Of a stretch of 64,000 bases of DNA, positions 52,572-60,977 are shown in pieces. The translations under genes were made by a program, and so were the position numbers. Under the pieces are notes generated by a model. It was not told where the DNA came from and made no database searches. It worked only from the letters and a program-made list of their open reading frames with translations. How positions within the stretch are numbered: position 1 is the stretch's first letter; every line of letters begins with the position of its first letter. The stretch covers positions 1-64,000 of the forward strand of contig NZ_JARVRF010000029.1 in NCBI RefSeq assembly GCF_030209835.1, read 5' to 3'. This DNA comes from Arthrobacter sp. efr-133-R2A-120. GTDB taxonomy: Bacteria; Actinomycetota; Actinomycetes; Actinomycetales; Micrococcaceae.

Positions 52572-53516
52572 CTAAATCACCGACGCCGGGCTCGCGCAGA
52601 TTTCTACTGCTTTGGCCACCAAATCCGGATCCTGCCAGTCAAGCCAGTGGATTCGAGGGTCGGCCCGGAACCAGGTGAGCTGGCGCCGGGCGAATTGCCG
52701 GGTGGCCACGATGGTTTCTTCGGCCGCGGTAGCCGTGTCGGATTCGCCATCGAGGACCCTAAGGAACTGGGCGTATCCGAGAGCCCGCGATGCCGTCTTG
52801 CCTTGTCGCAGTCCGGCGGCGTCCAATCGGGCGACCTCTTCAAGAAGTCCCGCGTCCACCATCCCCAGAACGCGCTCGGCCAAACGCTCGCGGAGTACTC
52901 CACGGTCGACGTCGAGCCCTATCTGCACGGCCGGCTGGAAGTACTCGCGCTGCGGCATGAAGGAGCTGAACGGGCGGCCGGTGAGCTCGAAAACCTCCAG
53001 CGCGCGGATGACGCGGCGGGCGTCGCCGAGCCTGGCCGCCGAAACGGGGTCGACATGTTGGAGTCGTTCCTGGAGGGCTGGAAGACCGGATGTTTCGTGC
53101 TCCTCCTCCAGCCGCCGCCGTACGTCGGAGTCCGTGCCAGGAAACTCCAGGACATCCAACGCTGCCCGAACGTAGAGGCCGGAGCCGCCCACCAGGATGG
53201 CACGCTTCCCGCGGCTATGGATATCACGGATGGCGGCCCGGCAGTCGGCCTGGAAAGCGGAGACGCTGGCTTCCTCGGTGACATCCATCGTGTCGAGGAG
53301 GTGGTGGGGTACTCCCCTGCGTTCGGCGACGCTGATCTTGGCCGTGCCGATGTCCATGCCCCGGTAGAACTGCATGGCATCGGCGTTGATGACCTCGCCG
53401 TCGAGCGCAAGGGCGAGGGCGACGCCGAGATCGGACTTGCCGGACCCTGTGGGCCCGACGACGGCGATCACGGGTGGCTTCGGATCAGCTGATCCGGCCG
53501 GTGGTGCTGCAGCCAT
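52572..53516 (-). CDS. miaA: tRNA dimethylallyltransferase
   Basis: Adds the isopentenyl group to A37 of tRNAs reading U-starting codons. The 314-residue protein has the P-loop [13 protein letters not shown] (about 19-31), the [15 protein letters not shown] substrate block and [10 protein letters not shown]. It acts just before MiaB, whose gene lies 6 nt upstream in the same operon. Confidence 0.96.
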   Translation of the reverse strand: MAAAPPAGSADPKPPVIAVVGPTGSGKSDLGVALALALDGEVINADAMQFYRGMDIGTAKISVAERRGVPHHLLDTMDVTEEASVSAFQADCRAAIRDIHSRGKRAILVGGSGLYVRAALDVLEFPGTDSDVRRRLEEEHETSGLPALQERLQHVDPVSAARLGDARRVIRALEVFELTGRPFSSFMPQREYFQPAVQIGLDVDRGVLRERLAERVLGMVDAGLLEEVARLDAAGLRQGKTASRALGYAQFLRVLDGESDTATAAEETIVATRQFARRQLTWFRADPRIHWLDWQDPDLVAKAVEICASPASVI

Positions 53517-53522
53517 GTCGGG

Positions 53523-55103
53523 CTAGCCGCGTCGCACGGGGAGCGACGGCATGCCGAGGGAGACGGCCTTCAGGCCGCCGGACCCGGTCCCTGCGGCAGT
53601 CGGTGCCGGAGCGCCGCAGGAATCGGCCTGCGAGCGGTCCCACGCGTCGCCGGCACGGGAGCGCCTCAGGCTGTAGTCCGCCGTCGTCGCCGGATCTGAA
53701 ACGAGGTGGAAGGCAGCTGCCTCGGTGATCGTCACGGTGACGAAGTCCCCGGGGCGTGGGGTCTCAGCGCCTTCGGGCACGGAGAAGTGGACCAGCCGCT
53801 GGTCCTGGGAGCGACCGGACAAGCGATGCGTTTCCTCGGCCTTGCGGCCGGACTGCGCCGTGACAAGGAGTTCAACCCGGCGTCCGAGCTGTTTCGCGTT
53901 CTCCTCGGCCGCGATGCGGTCCTGGAGGGCGGTCAGCCGCTCGTAGCGTTCCTGGACAACGGCCTTGGGCAGCTGGTCCGGAAGGTCCGCGGCCGGGGTG
54001 CCCGGGCGCTTGGAGTACTGGAAAGTGAAGGCTGAGGCGAAGCGTGACTTCTCGACGACGTCGAGCGTGGCTTGGAAGTCCTCTTCCGTCTCGCCGGGGA
54101 AGCCCACGATGATATCGGTGGTAATCGCGGCGTGGGGAATCTTGTCACGGACCTTGTCCAGGATCCCCAGGAACTTGGTAGAGCGGTAGGAGCGGCGCAT
54201 TTCCTTGAGGACCTTGTCCGAGCCGGACTGGAGAGGCATGTGCAACTGCGGCATGACATTGGCGGTCTCGGCCATCGCGTCGATGACGTCGTCGGTGAAG
54301 GCAGCCGGGTGCGGGCTCGTGAAGCGGACCCGCTCGAGGCCGTCAATGTCACCGCAGGCGCGCAGCAGCTTGGAGAAGGCCATACGGTCCCCGAATTCGA
54401 CGCCGTAGGAATTCACGTTCTGGCCGAGCAGGGTGACCTCGACTGCGCCGTCGTCCACCAACGCTTGGATTTCGGCAAGGATCTCGCCGGGACGGCGGTC
54501 CTTCTCCTTGCCGCGGAGCGACGGCACAATGCAGAAGGTGCAGGTGTTGTTGCACCCGACGGAGATGGAGACCCAGCCCGAGTACACGGAGTCACGCTTG
54601 GTGGGCAAAGTAGACGGGAAGACGTCCAGCGACTCCAGGATTTCAAGCTGCGCCTCGTTGTTGTGGCGGGCCCTGTCCAGCAACGCCGGCAGCGCACCCA
54701 CATTGTGGGTCCCGAACACGGCATCCACCCACGGGGCCTTGCGCACGATGGTTTCGCGGTCCTTCTGCGCCAGGCACCCGCCCACGGCTATCTGCATGCC
54801 CGGATGGGCGGCCTTGACCTGCTTGAGTTCCCCGAGGTTGCCGTAAAGCTTGTTGTCGGCGTTCTCACGGACGGCGCAAGTGTTGAAGACCACGACGTCG
54901 GCGACACCGCCGTCGAAGGGCACATATCCTGCATCCTCCAGGAGTCCTGCCATGCGCTCGGAGTCATGGACATTCATCTGGCAACCGAAGGTGCGGACCT
55001 GGTAGGTGCGCTTCGCCCCGAACTCGGGTGCCGGATCGATGACAGGGGCCGGAGTGGGCTGCTGGATGGAGGCTGGTGCTGGTGCTGCGGAAGGGGAACT
55101 CAC
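53523..55103 (-). CDS. miaB: tRNA-2-methylthio-N6-dimethylallyladenosine synthase
   Basis: A 526-residue radical SAM methylthiotransferase. The N-terminal UPF0004 domain binds the auxiliary cluster (cysteines in [22 protein letters not shown] and VGGCLAQKD). The radical SAM motif is CNNTCTFC, and a TRAM domain (about 415-485) follows. The tail after 490 is variable. The GTG start is 6 nt after TACCCT, so a leaderless mRNA is likely. It forms an operon with miaA and dapF. Confidence 0.95.
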   Translation of the reverse strand: MSSPSAAPAPASIQQPTPAPVIDPAPEFGAKRTYQVRTFGCQMNVHDSERMAGLLEDAGYVPFDGGVADVVVFNTCAVRENADNKLYGNLGELKQVKAAHPGMQIAVGGCLAQKDRETIVRKAPWVDAVFGTHNVGALPALLDRARHNNEAQLEILESLDVFPSTLPTKRDSVYSGWVSISVGCNNTCTFCIVPSLRGKEKDRRPGEILAEIQALVDDGAVEVTLLGQNVNSYGVEFGDRMAFSKLLRACGDIDGLERVRFTSPHPAAFTDDVIDAMAETANVMPQLHMPLQSGSDKVLKEMRRSYRSTKFLGILDKVRDKIPHAAITTDIIVGFPGETEEDFQATLDVVEKSRFASAFTFQYSKRPGTPAADLPDQLPKAVVQERYERLTALQDRIAAEENAKQLGRRVELLVTAQSGRKAEETHRLSGRSQDQRLVHFSVPEGAETPRPGDFVTVTITEAAAFHLVSDPATTADYSLRRSRAGDAWDRSQADSCGAPAPTAAGTGSGGLKAVSLGMPSLPVRRG

Positions 55104-55125
55104 CAATCTAGGGTAGCCCCTCGGA

Positions 55126-56364
55126 CTAGTACCAGTTGAAGCCCATCTCATGCTGCCAAGCGTTGCAGGGGGAACCGTAACGGTCGCGGATATAGCCGAG
55201 GCCCCAATCGATCTGGGTCCGGTAGTTGCTGAGCCAGTCGCTGCCTGCCGAATAGTACTTGTCCGGCGGCAGCGCCTGCGCAACGCCGTAGGCACCGCTG
55301 CTGGGATTGGTGGCATCCGTCATCCAGCTTGATTCCTGGGTCCACAGCAGGGACAAGCACTGCATTTGGTCCTGGCCCCAGCCGTAGGCGCCGAGGCGGG
55401 ATGACGCATATTGTCGTGCACCTGCGGGGTCGTTCACGACGTTACCCCCGCCGCCTCCCCCGCCTCCGAAGCCGCCGCCACCGCCGCTGCTGATCGGCGG
55501 CTGGACGACTGGCTGGTTACTGGCAGCTGCCGCCGCGGCGGCCGCCGCAGCGGCTTCCGCTTGGCGCTGCGCCGCTTCCCTCTTGGCTTCCTGGGCGGCC
55601 TGATAGGCGGCAAGCGCCACTTGGCCTTCTTGGTATTTCTGCGCAACTGCGGCAGAAGTGGACGTCAAGGACGCGAGCTGGGCGACCATGGTCTTTCGCT
55701 GGCCGTCCGTGGCGGCAACGCTGTCTTCGGCAGCACGCCTGGCAGATTCTGCGGCCTGCGCCTTTGCCGCGGCGTCGCTGTCCAATTGGGCCAGGACGTC
55801 GCGGGCAGCTTGTTCCTGGGCGGTCGCGGCAGCGGATGCCTGGGACGCGCTCAGGGCATCATCGTGGAGCTTCGCAGTACGATCCAGAACCCTGTTCAGC
55901 AAGGCGAAATTCTGAATGTTGTCTGGTGCGATGGCGGCGTTCGCGAGGGACCACGGCCCGGGATCGAAGCCGCCCGACTCGTATGCCTTGACCACCAGGG
56001 AGGAAGTGGCCTTCCTCAATGAATCGGCTTTTGCCTTGGCCTGTCGGGACGCCTCAGCCAGTTTCTGGGTGACTGCCTGCTGATGCTGCAGCGCGTCATG
56101 GGCCTTCGCGTACTCGGTTCCCGCTTTGATGGCTGCCGCGCCGAGTTCTCCGGACTTCTGCTGGAGGCCGGCCAATAACTGGTTGATACGGTCCACTTCG
56201 GCGCTTGCGGCAGCTTCGTTCCCCTGGGCCTGCTGTACCTCTGCCCAACTGGGATAGCCCGACGGCGGCGCATCATCGTCTGCGGAGGCCGGGCCTGCCT
56301 GGAGAAGCGACGCGACGAGCAAGGGAACAATGATTGCCGAAAGCCGTAACGACAACGGATGCAT
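55126..56364 (-). CDS. Secreted coiled-coil protein with lytic-transglycosylase-like C-terminus
   Basis: A 412-residue exported protein. The signal peptide (about 1-28) ends near GPASA. A long Ala/Gln/Lys coiled coil (about 40-290), as in peptidoglycan hydrolases with hook domains, is followed by a poly-Ala segment and a Gly-rich linker (about 310-325). The final about 85 residues ([46 protein letters not shown]) match the aggregation-promoting-factor-like lytic transglycosylase domain, with the Glu of TQESSW as the likely catalytic acid. Probably a cell-wall remodelling enzyme. Function by domain only. Confidence 0.85.
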   Translation of the reverse strand: MHPLSLRLSAIIVPLLVASLLQAGPASADDDAPPSGYPSWAEVQQAQGNEAAASAEVDRINQLLAGLQQKSGELGAAAIKAGTEYAKAHDALQHQQAVTQKLAEASRQAKAKADSLRKATSSLVVKAYESGGFDPGPWSLANAAIAPDNIQNFALLNRVLDRTAKLHDDALSASQASAAATAQEQAARDVLAQLDSDAAAKAQAAESARRAAEDSVAATDGQRKTMVAQLASLTSTSAAVAQKYQEGQVALAAYQAAQEAKREAAQRQAEAAAAAAAAAAASNQPVVQPPISSGGGGGFGGGGGGGGNVVNDPAGARQYASSRLGAYGWGQDQMQCLSLLWTQESSWMTDATNPSSGAYGVAQALPPDKYYSAGSDWLSNYRTQIDWGLGYIRDRYGSPCNAWQHEMGFNWY

Positions 56365-56493
56365 TGGATCTGACCTGCTTCCCGACTCGGAACACTAGTC
56401 AAGAACCTTAGCCGACGACCATCAAGAAGCCACCCAACCCCGCTGCCCGGGGCAATACTCACAGGCAGCTCTCAGTTTCCCAGGCAGCGCAGC

Positions 56494-57150
56494 TTAGCCG
56501 AAGTCGTCCGGGTCCGGACCACCGAGTGACCCGATACTGTGTGACTCCGGCCCGGTACGGTAGGACTCCGGTTCCCCCGCCAAGGCTTCGTCCAGGACCT
56601 CGCCAACAATCCGGAACGCCGCCGATGGCTGGTAGCCCTTGCGGGCAAGCATCGACGCGAGCCGCCGGGTTTGCTTGTCCCGCTCAGTCCTGTCGGAAAG
56701 GTCCGTGCCGGACCTCAAACGGCGCGCGACCAGGTCCCTGGCCGCACTCAGCTCGTCCTCATCGCTCACTTGCGCCAGTGCCTGCTCTGCGGTTTCGGTG
56801 TCGATGCCTTTGTCCGCCAATTCGCGCCTCAACGCACCCCGGGCGAGTTTCCTCGACTGGGAACGGCTGCGAACCCACATCTCGGCGAAGTCGGCGTCAT
56901 CAATGAGCCGGACTTCCTCGAAGCGGTCCAACACTGCTTCGGCCACATCTTCCGGCACATTCCGCTCAGCCAGTTTGCGTGCAAGCTGAAGCCTGCTCTT
57001 GGGCGAGTTGGTCAGTTGGCGCAAAACAATGGCCCGGGCTACCAATTCCGGATTGGCCTCGGGGTCCGCCGCCACGGACGAATCCGCAGACGGACCCCAC
57101 GACCGGGAAGAACTTGAGGAACGGGAGCGGCCCTGGCGCTTAGCCGTCAA
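56494..57150 (-). CDS. recX: Regulatory protein RecX
   Basis: A 218-residue RecX: Ser/Arg-rich N-terminus (1-35), then three-helix repeats with [38 protein letters not shown] and [13 protein letters not shown]. RecX modulates RecA filaments. A TTG start inside the last recA codons gives an 11-nt overlap, the usual recA-recX coupling. Confidence 0.92.
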   Translation of the reverse strand: MTAKRQGRSRSSSSSRSWGPSADSSVAADPEANPELVARAIVLRQLTNSPKSRLQLARKLAERNVPEDVAEAVLDRFEEVRLIDDADFAEMWVRSRSQSRKLARGALRRELADKGIDTETAEQALAQVSDEDELSAARDLVARRLRSGTDLSDRTERDKQTRRLASMLARKGYQPSAAFRIVGEVLDEALAGEPESYRTGPESHSIGSLGGPDPDDFG

Positions 57151-58189
57151 CGGCCTTCAGCTTCGGAGATTTTTCGGCTTCGACAGGCTTGACTACTCCG
57201 ACGCCAAGCTTCTCCTTGATGAGCCGCTCGAGGTCTGCCGCCAGCTCCGGGTTGTCCCGCAGGAAGCGGCGGGAATTCTCCATACCCTGCCCCAGCTGGT
57301 CGCCGTCATAGGTGAACCATGAACCGGACTTCTTGATGATGCCGTGCTCGACGCCCATGTCGATGATGCCGCCCTCACGGGAAATGCCCTGGCCGTAGAT
57401 GATGTCGAACTCGGCAATCTTGAAGGGCGGAGCCATCTTGTTCTTGACGATCTTGGCCTTGGTGCGGTTACCTACCGAATCCGCACCTTCCTTCAGCGTC
57501 TGGATGCGGCGGACGTCGATGCGAATGGAAGCGTAGAACTTCAGGGCCTTACCACCGGTAGTGGTCTCGGGAGAACCGAAGAAAACGCCGATCTTCTCAC
57601 GGAGCTGGTTGATGAAGATAGCGGTCGTCTTGGTCTGGCTCAGCCGGCCGGTGATCTTGCGCAGGGCCTGGCTCATGAGGCGGGCCTGGAGGCCGACGTG
57701 GGAGTCGCCCATTTCGCCTTCGATTTCGGCACGCGGAACCAAGGCGGCGACGGAGTCAATCACGACGATATCCAAGGAGCCGGAGCCGATCAGCATATCC
57801 ATGATTTCCAAGGCCTGCTCACCTGTATCCGGCTGCGAAACCAACAGCGCGTCGGTGTCGACTCCCAGTTTCGCCGCGTACTCGGGATCGAGGGCGTGCT
57901 CGGCGTCGATGAAGGCAGCGATGCCGCCCTGGCGCTGGGCATTGGCTACAGCATGCAATGCCACCGTGGTCTTACCCGAGGATTCCGGGCCGTAGATTTC
58001 CACGATACGACCGCGCGGCAGGCCGCCAATACCAAGGGCGACGTCCAGGGCAATGGAACCGGTGGGAATGACTTCGATAGGCGCACGGATGTCGTCACCC
58101 AAGCGCATGATGGAGCCCTTGCCGAATTGCTTGTCGATCTGGGCAAGCGCCGCCTCGAGCGCCTTCTCACGATCCTGGTTTGCCGCCAT
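57140..58189 (-). CDS. recA: Recombinase RecA
   Basis: A 349-residue RecA with Walker [23 protein letters not shown], the Walker [10 protein letters not shown], loop L2 around the GNRTK-type region, and the C-terminal acidic and Lys-rich end. No intein interrupts it. AGAGGTG precedes the ATG. It is co-transcribed with recX; a LexA box lies 190 bp upstream. Confidence 0.98.
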   Translation of the reverse strand: MAANQDREKALEAALAQIDKQFGKGSIMRLGDDIRAPIEVIPTGSIALDVALGIGGLPRGRIVEIYGPESSGKTTVALHAVANAQRQGGIAAFIDAEHALDPEYAAKLGVDTDALLVSQPDTGEQALEIMDMLIGSGSLDIVVIDSVAALVPRAEIEGEMGDSHVGLQARLMSQALRKITGRLSQTKTTAIFINQLREKIGVFFGSPETTTGGKALKFYASIRIDVRRIQTLKEGADSVGNRTKAKIVKNKMAPPFKIAEFDIIYGQGISREGGIIDMGVEHGIIKKSGSWFTYDGDQLGQGMENSRRFLRDNPELAADLERLIKEKLGVGVVKPVEAEKSPKLKAVDG

Positions 58190-58378
58190 GGTTCACACCT
58201 CTGATGCTTTCTCGCTGTGGACTGGCCTGATCGGCCGTTTTCCTGTCTCATCCGACGCTAGTACGAGCCGCTGACAATTTTGTGTGCGACTTCGCCTATG
58301 TGGACAACTACGGGCTTCGAATGACACGGAAACCGCTCCGCCAGGATCAATTTTCCTCTGATAGGAGCATAGCCTCAT

Positions 58379-58394
58379 CCGAACAGATATTCGA
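58379..58394 (-). promoter_or_regulatory. LexA box upstream of recA
   Basis: CCGAACAGATATTCGA differs from TCGAAC-N4-GTTCGA at two positions and shares ATTCGA with the other boxes in the window. It lies between DUF3046 and recA, about 190 bp before the recA start. On the minus strand a TATGCT about 15 nt downstream may be the -10. Confidence 0.8.
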
Positions 58395-58429
58395 ACAAAT
58401 TTGCGGGCGTGTCCGCCATGAACTGGAAC

Positions 58430-58669
58430 TCAGAACGTGCTGGAACCCTTGTCGGCAGGCTTGATGTCCCTGCCGAGCCGTCGCTCCGGAGGAACGTCCT
58501 GGACATCGCACAGGGCAAGCCAGACGTCGCGGGGGCTGTAGCCCGCTGCCAAGGCTTCGTTTGCCGTACGGCCGCCGACGCCGGCCAATACAAGGGAGCT
58601 GCTGAGGACCCTGGAGTAGCCAGCCCCGAATTCATCGTCCATCAGCCGCCAGAAGTCACTGATACGCAC
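58430..58669 (-). CDS. DUF3046 family protein
   Basis: A 79-residue protein starting RISDFWRLMDDEFG with VLAGVGGRTANEALAAG and WLALCDVQDVPPERRLG, the complete DUF3046 pattern. It is found next to recA throughout actinobacteria, but its role is unknown. GTG at 58669 was preferred over a TTG one codon upstream. Confidence 0.88.
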   Translation of the reverse strand: MRISDFWRLMDDEFGAGYSRVLSSSLVLAGVGGRTANEALAAGYSPRDVWLALCDVQDVPPERRLGRDIKPADKGSSTF

Positions 58670-58710
58670 CAATAGAGTCTCTCACGGGAGCGGACTCTAG
58701 AATGGTTGTC

Positions 58711-59208
58711 ATGAGCAACACTCCCGACGACGCGCCGGAGACGGTGGAGGCCGGCGACAACGTCGACGCCGCCCTCCAACAGGTGGAACACCAGCTGAGC
58801 ATGTTCTGGCGACGCGCACGATCGCTATCCCACCAGTTATCCCGCCAGGTCCATCCCGACATGGAGCCAGCAGCCTACGGACTGCTGACGATCATTAGGA
58901 AAGAGGGCCCCATTCGTTTGACGGAGCTTGCCTCGTGCATCGGCGTCGGGAAACCGTCGGTGAGCCGCCAGATCGCGTTCCTTGAGAGCATCGGCATGGT
59001 CTACAAAGAAGCCGACCCCCAGGACGGACGCGCACAATCGATCCGGCTCACGCCCAAGGGCGAAGAAAAGATGCACCAGGTCCAGGACGCACGCCGGCAG
59101 GTTTTCCGGGAACGCCTGGGTGAGTGGCCGCTGGAAGAAATCCAGACGCTGGCCGACTACATTGAACGGCTCAATGCTGCCTACGGCGAAGGAATCGGCA
59201 AGGACTGA
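58711..59208 (+). CDS. MarR family transcriptional regulator
   Basis: A 165-residue winged-helix protein. It shows LTIIRKEGPIRLTELASCIG, GKPSVSRQIAFLESIGMV and DPQDGRAQSIRLT, the wing of MarR proteins. The ATG at 58711 was chosen because TAGAAT (58698-58703), 7 nt before it, overlaps the ATG at 58702 and would make this a leaderless transcript. Target genes and ligand are unknown. Divergent from DUF3046. Confidence 0.88.
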   Translation: MSNTPDDAPETVEAGDNVDAALQQVEHQLSMFWRRARSLSHQLSRQVHPDMEPAAYGLLTIIRKEGPIRLTELASCIGVGKPSVSRQIAFLESIGMVYKEADPQDGRAQSIRLTPKGEEKMHQVQDARRQVFRERLGEWPLEEIQTLADYIERLNAAYGEGIGKD

Positions 59209-59230
59209 CCGCACCAAACCACATAGACCA

Positions 59231-59266
59231 AAGAAGGAGGACCTCCAGTTGGAGGTCCTCCTTCTT
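59231..59266. terminator. Strong bidirectional terminator
   Basis: A perfect 16-bp stem (59231-59246 with 59251-59266) around AGTT, followed by TATTTC on the plus strand. It lies between the convergent marR and clgR genes. Confidence 0.92.
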
Positions 59267-59280
59267 TATTTCAGGTCCGC

Positions 59281-59640
59281 CTAGCGGGCTCCGGAGAGCA
59301 TGCCTTGGGTGAAATCGTCGTTCAGTTCGGCGCTGAGCTCGCGGTCGAGATCGCGGCCGTAGCGCTGGGCGAATTCCTGCGGGACGGTGTCCGGAACAGC
59401 GACGCCTTCGGCGACGGCAACCCGGTCACTGACTTCGCGGAGCATGCCGGACAATGGAACGTCCAGGGCGGAGCAGATAGAGGACAGCAGCTCTGAGGAT
59501 GCTTCCTTCTGGCCGCGCTCAACTTCGCTCAGGTAGCCAAGGGAAACGCGGGCGCTGTGCGAGACTTCGCGGAGCGTGCGGCCCTGACGCTGGCGGACAT
59601 CGCGCAGGACATCACCAATTTCGTGACGCAGTACAACCAT
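59281..59640 (-). CDS. clgR: ClgR-like helix-turn-helix regulator
   Basis: A 119-residue Xre-type regulator with [19 protein letters not shown] and [19 protein letters not shown] (helix-turn-helix, about 20-60). It ends in a short region [16 protein letters not shown], as in ClgR, the activator of clp protease genes in actinobacteria. AAGGAG 6 nt before the ATG at 59640 decides the start. An in-frame ATG at 59733 would add 31 residues ([15 protein letters not shown]...) and cannot be excluded. The 225-nt stretch up to 59865 otherwise shows no gene. Confidence 0.85.
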   Translation of the reverse strand: MVVLRHEIGDVLRDVRQRQGRTLREVSHSARVSLGYLSEVERGQKEASSELLSSICSALDVPLSGMLREVSDRVAVAEGVAVPDTVPQEFAQRYGRDLDRELSAELNDDFTQGMLSGAR

Positions 59641-59865
59641 TTTGCGCTCCTTCTGTTCGCTCGGTGCCTTCTCGGCCAAGCCCACATCCTTCCAGCGGAC
59701 AACGCCGTTTACGGATACGGGCTGCTTAACCATCTGTATCGCCTTGCTCCCTCGTGAGTCCGGTTCACCTTGCAGGTGCACCGGTTGTTTTCTACATCCT
59801 AGGCGCCCCGGCCATTCCGAGGCGACACAATGTAACAACTATTGGGCCGCAGTTTTTGTTCCCGG

Positions 59866-60369
59866 CTACTTTACGTGTGGTAGGTCGGCATGGACAAGGC
59901 ACTCCAACAAGCGCTCCAATGCGGCCTCGGTTGCCTGCGCCCGGATACTCGGCCGGTCGCCGCTGAACGAGTAGGAATGCGCCGCGGCCCCGCCCGGGGT
60001 GGCGACGCCAATGAAGACGGTGCCAACCGGCTTCCCGTCGTGGGGCAAGGGCCCCGCAACCCCCGTTGTGGAGATTCCGACGTCGGCCCCGCACGCGCGT
60101 CTGGCCCCGTCGGCCATAGCTGCCGCCACCTCGGCGTCGACGGATCCGAGTGCGGCAAGCAACTCCTCGGACACGCCCAGGATTCCGGCCTTGACAGCAT
60201 TCTGATAGGCGACCACCCCGCCCTGGAGCATGCCTGACGCCCCTGGAGTATCGGCGAGGGTGGCGGCAACCATCCCGGCGGTCAGGGATTCCGCGGTAGC
60301 CACGGTGATGCCCCGCTCGATGGCGAGCGCTACCGCCGACGCGGCCACTTCATCCGCGGCAGCGCTCAT
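59866..60369 (-). CDS. CinA C-terminal family protein (NMN amidohydrolase-like)
   Basis: A 167-residue stand-alone CinA C-terminal domain: TVATAESLTAGMVAATLAD, VVAYQNAVKAGILGV and STTGVAGPLPHDGKPVGTVFIG. Stand-alone members such as PncC deamidate NMN to NaMN in pyridine nucleotide recycling. The ATG overlaps the pgsA stop as ATGA; ftsK-pgsA-cinA is a recurrent actinobacterial order. Confidence 0.92.
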   Translation of the reverse strand: MSAAADEVAASAVALAIERGITVATAESLTAGMVAATLADTPGASGMLQGGVVAYQNAVKAGILGVSEELLAALGSVDAEVAAAMADGARRACGADVGISTTGVAGPLPHDGKPVGTVFIGVATPGGAAAHSYSFSGDRPSIRAQATEAALERLLECLVHADLPHVK

Positions 60370-60968
60370 GCGCGCTTGCCTGCCGTGCGAAGCTTTGCGG
60401 CCTCGATGACGTATTCGACGCCGGTCCACACCGTGATGGCGAGGGCGACGATCATAACCCAGAAGGCCACGCTGACGAGCCATGGCGCGAAGGAATTCAG
60501 CGGCAGGATGTAAAGGAAGATGGCGACAGTCTGGACGACGGTCTTGAGCTTCCCGCCACGCGAGGCCGGCATCACGCCATAGCGGATGACGAAGAAGCGC
60601 AAGGCGGTGATGCCCCATTCGCGAACGAGGATGAGGATGGTGATCCACCAAGGCAACTCCCCCAGCACCGACAGGAGAACGAGAGCCGATCCGATCAGCA
60701 ACTTGTCGGCAATGGGGTCCGCGATCTTGCCGAAGTTGGTGACGAGGTTGCGGCTCCGGGCGATGTCGCCGTCGAGCTTGTCCGTGTAGATCGCCACTGC
60801 GAAGGCCACCACTGCGGCCCAGCGCCAAATGCCGTGCTGGCTGTTGTCCTCCAGGAGGAACCACACGAAGAACGGGACCAAGACAATCCGGAGCATCGTC
60901 AGGATGTTGGGCAGGTTCCAGATATCGGAGCTGCTGGAACCGGCCTTGCTGCCGTCGGATGTAGTCAC
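60366..60968 (-). CDS. pgsA: CDP-diacylglycerol-glycerol-3-phosphate 3-phosphatidyltransferase
   Basis: A 200-residue membrane enzyme of phosphatidylglycerol synthesis. The CDP-alcohol motif is present in the form DKLDGDIARSRN...GKIADPIADK (about 64-90), and about five to six spans follow. The GTG start lies 6 nt after TAGCCT and also close to GAGGGG. It follows ftsK by 9 nt. Close relatives could make phosphatidylinositol phosphate instead, but the LPNILTMLRI start fits PgsA. Confidence 0.92.
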   Translation of the reverse strand: MTTSDGSKAGSSSSDIWNLPNILTMLRIVLVPFFVWFLLEDNSQHGIWRWAAVVAFAVAIYTDKLDGDIARSRNLVTNFGKIADPIADKLLIGSALVLLSVLGELPWWITILILVREWGITALRFFVIRYGVMPASRGGKLKTVVQTVAIFLYILPLNSFAPWLVSVAFWVMIVALAITVWTGVEYVIEAAKLRTAGKRA

Positions 60969-60977
60969 CCCTCTAGG

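Noticed and set aside
57140..58189. Intein in recA, as in some mycobacteria
   Set aside because: The P-loop and all motifs are continuous at normal length.
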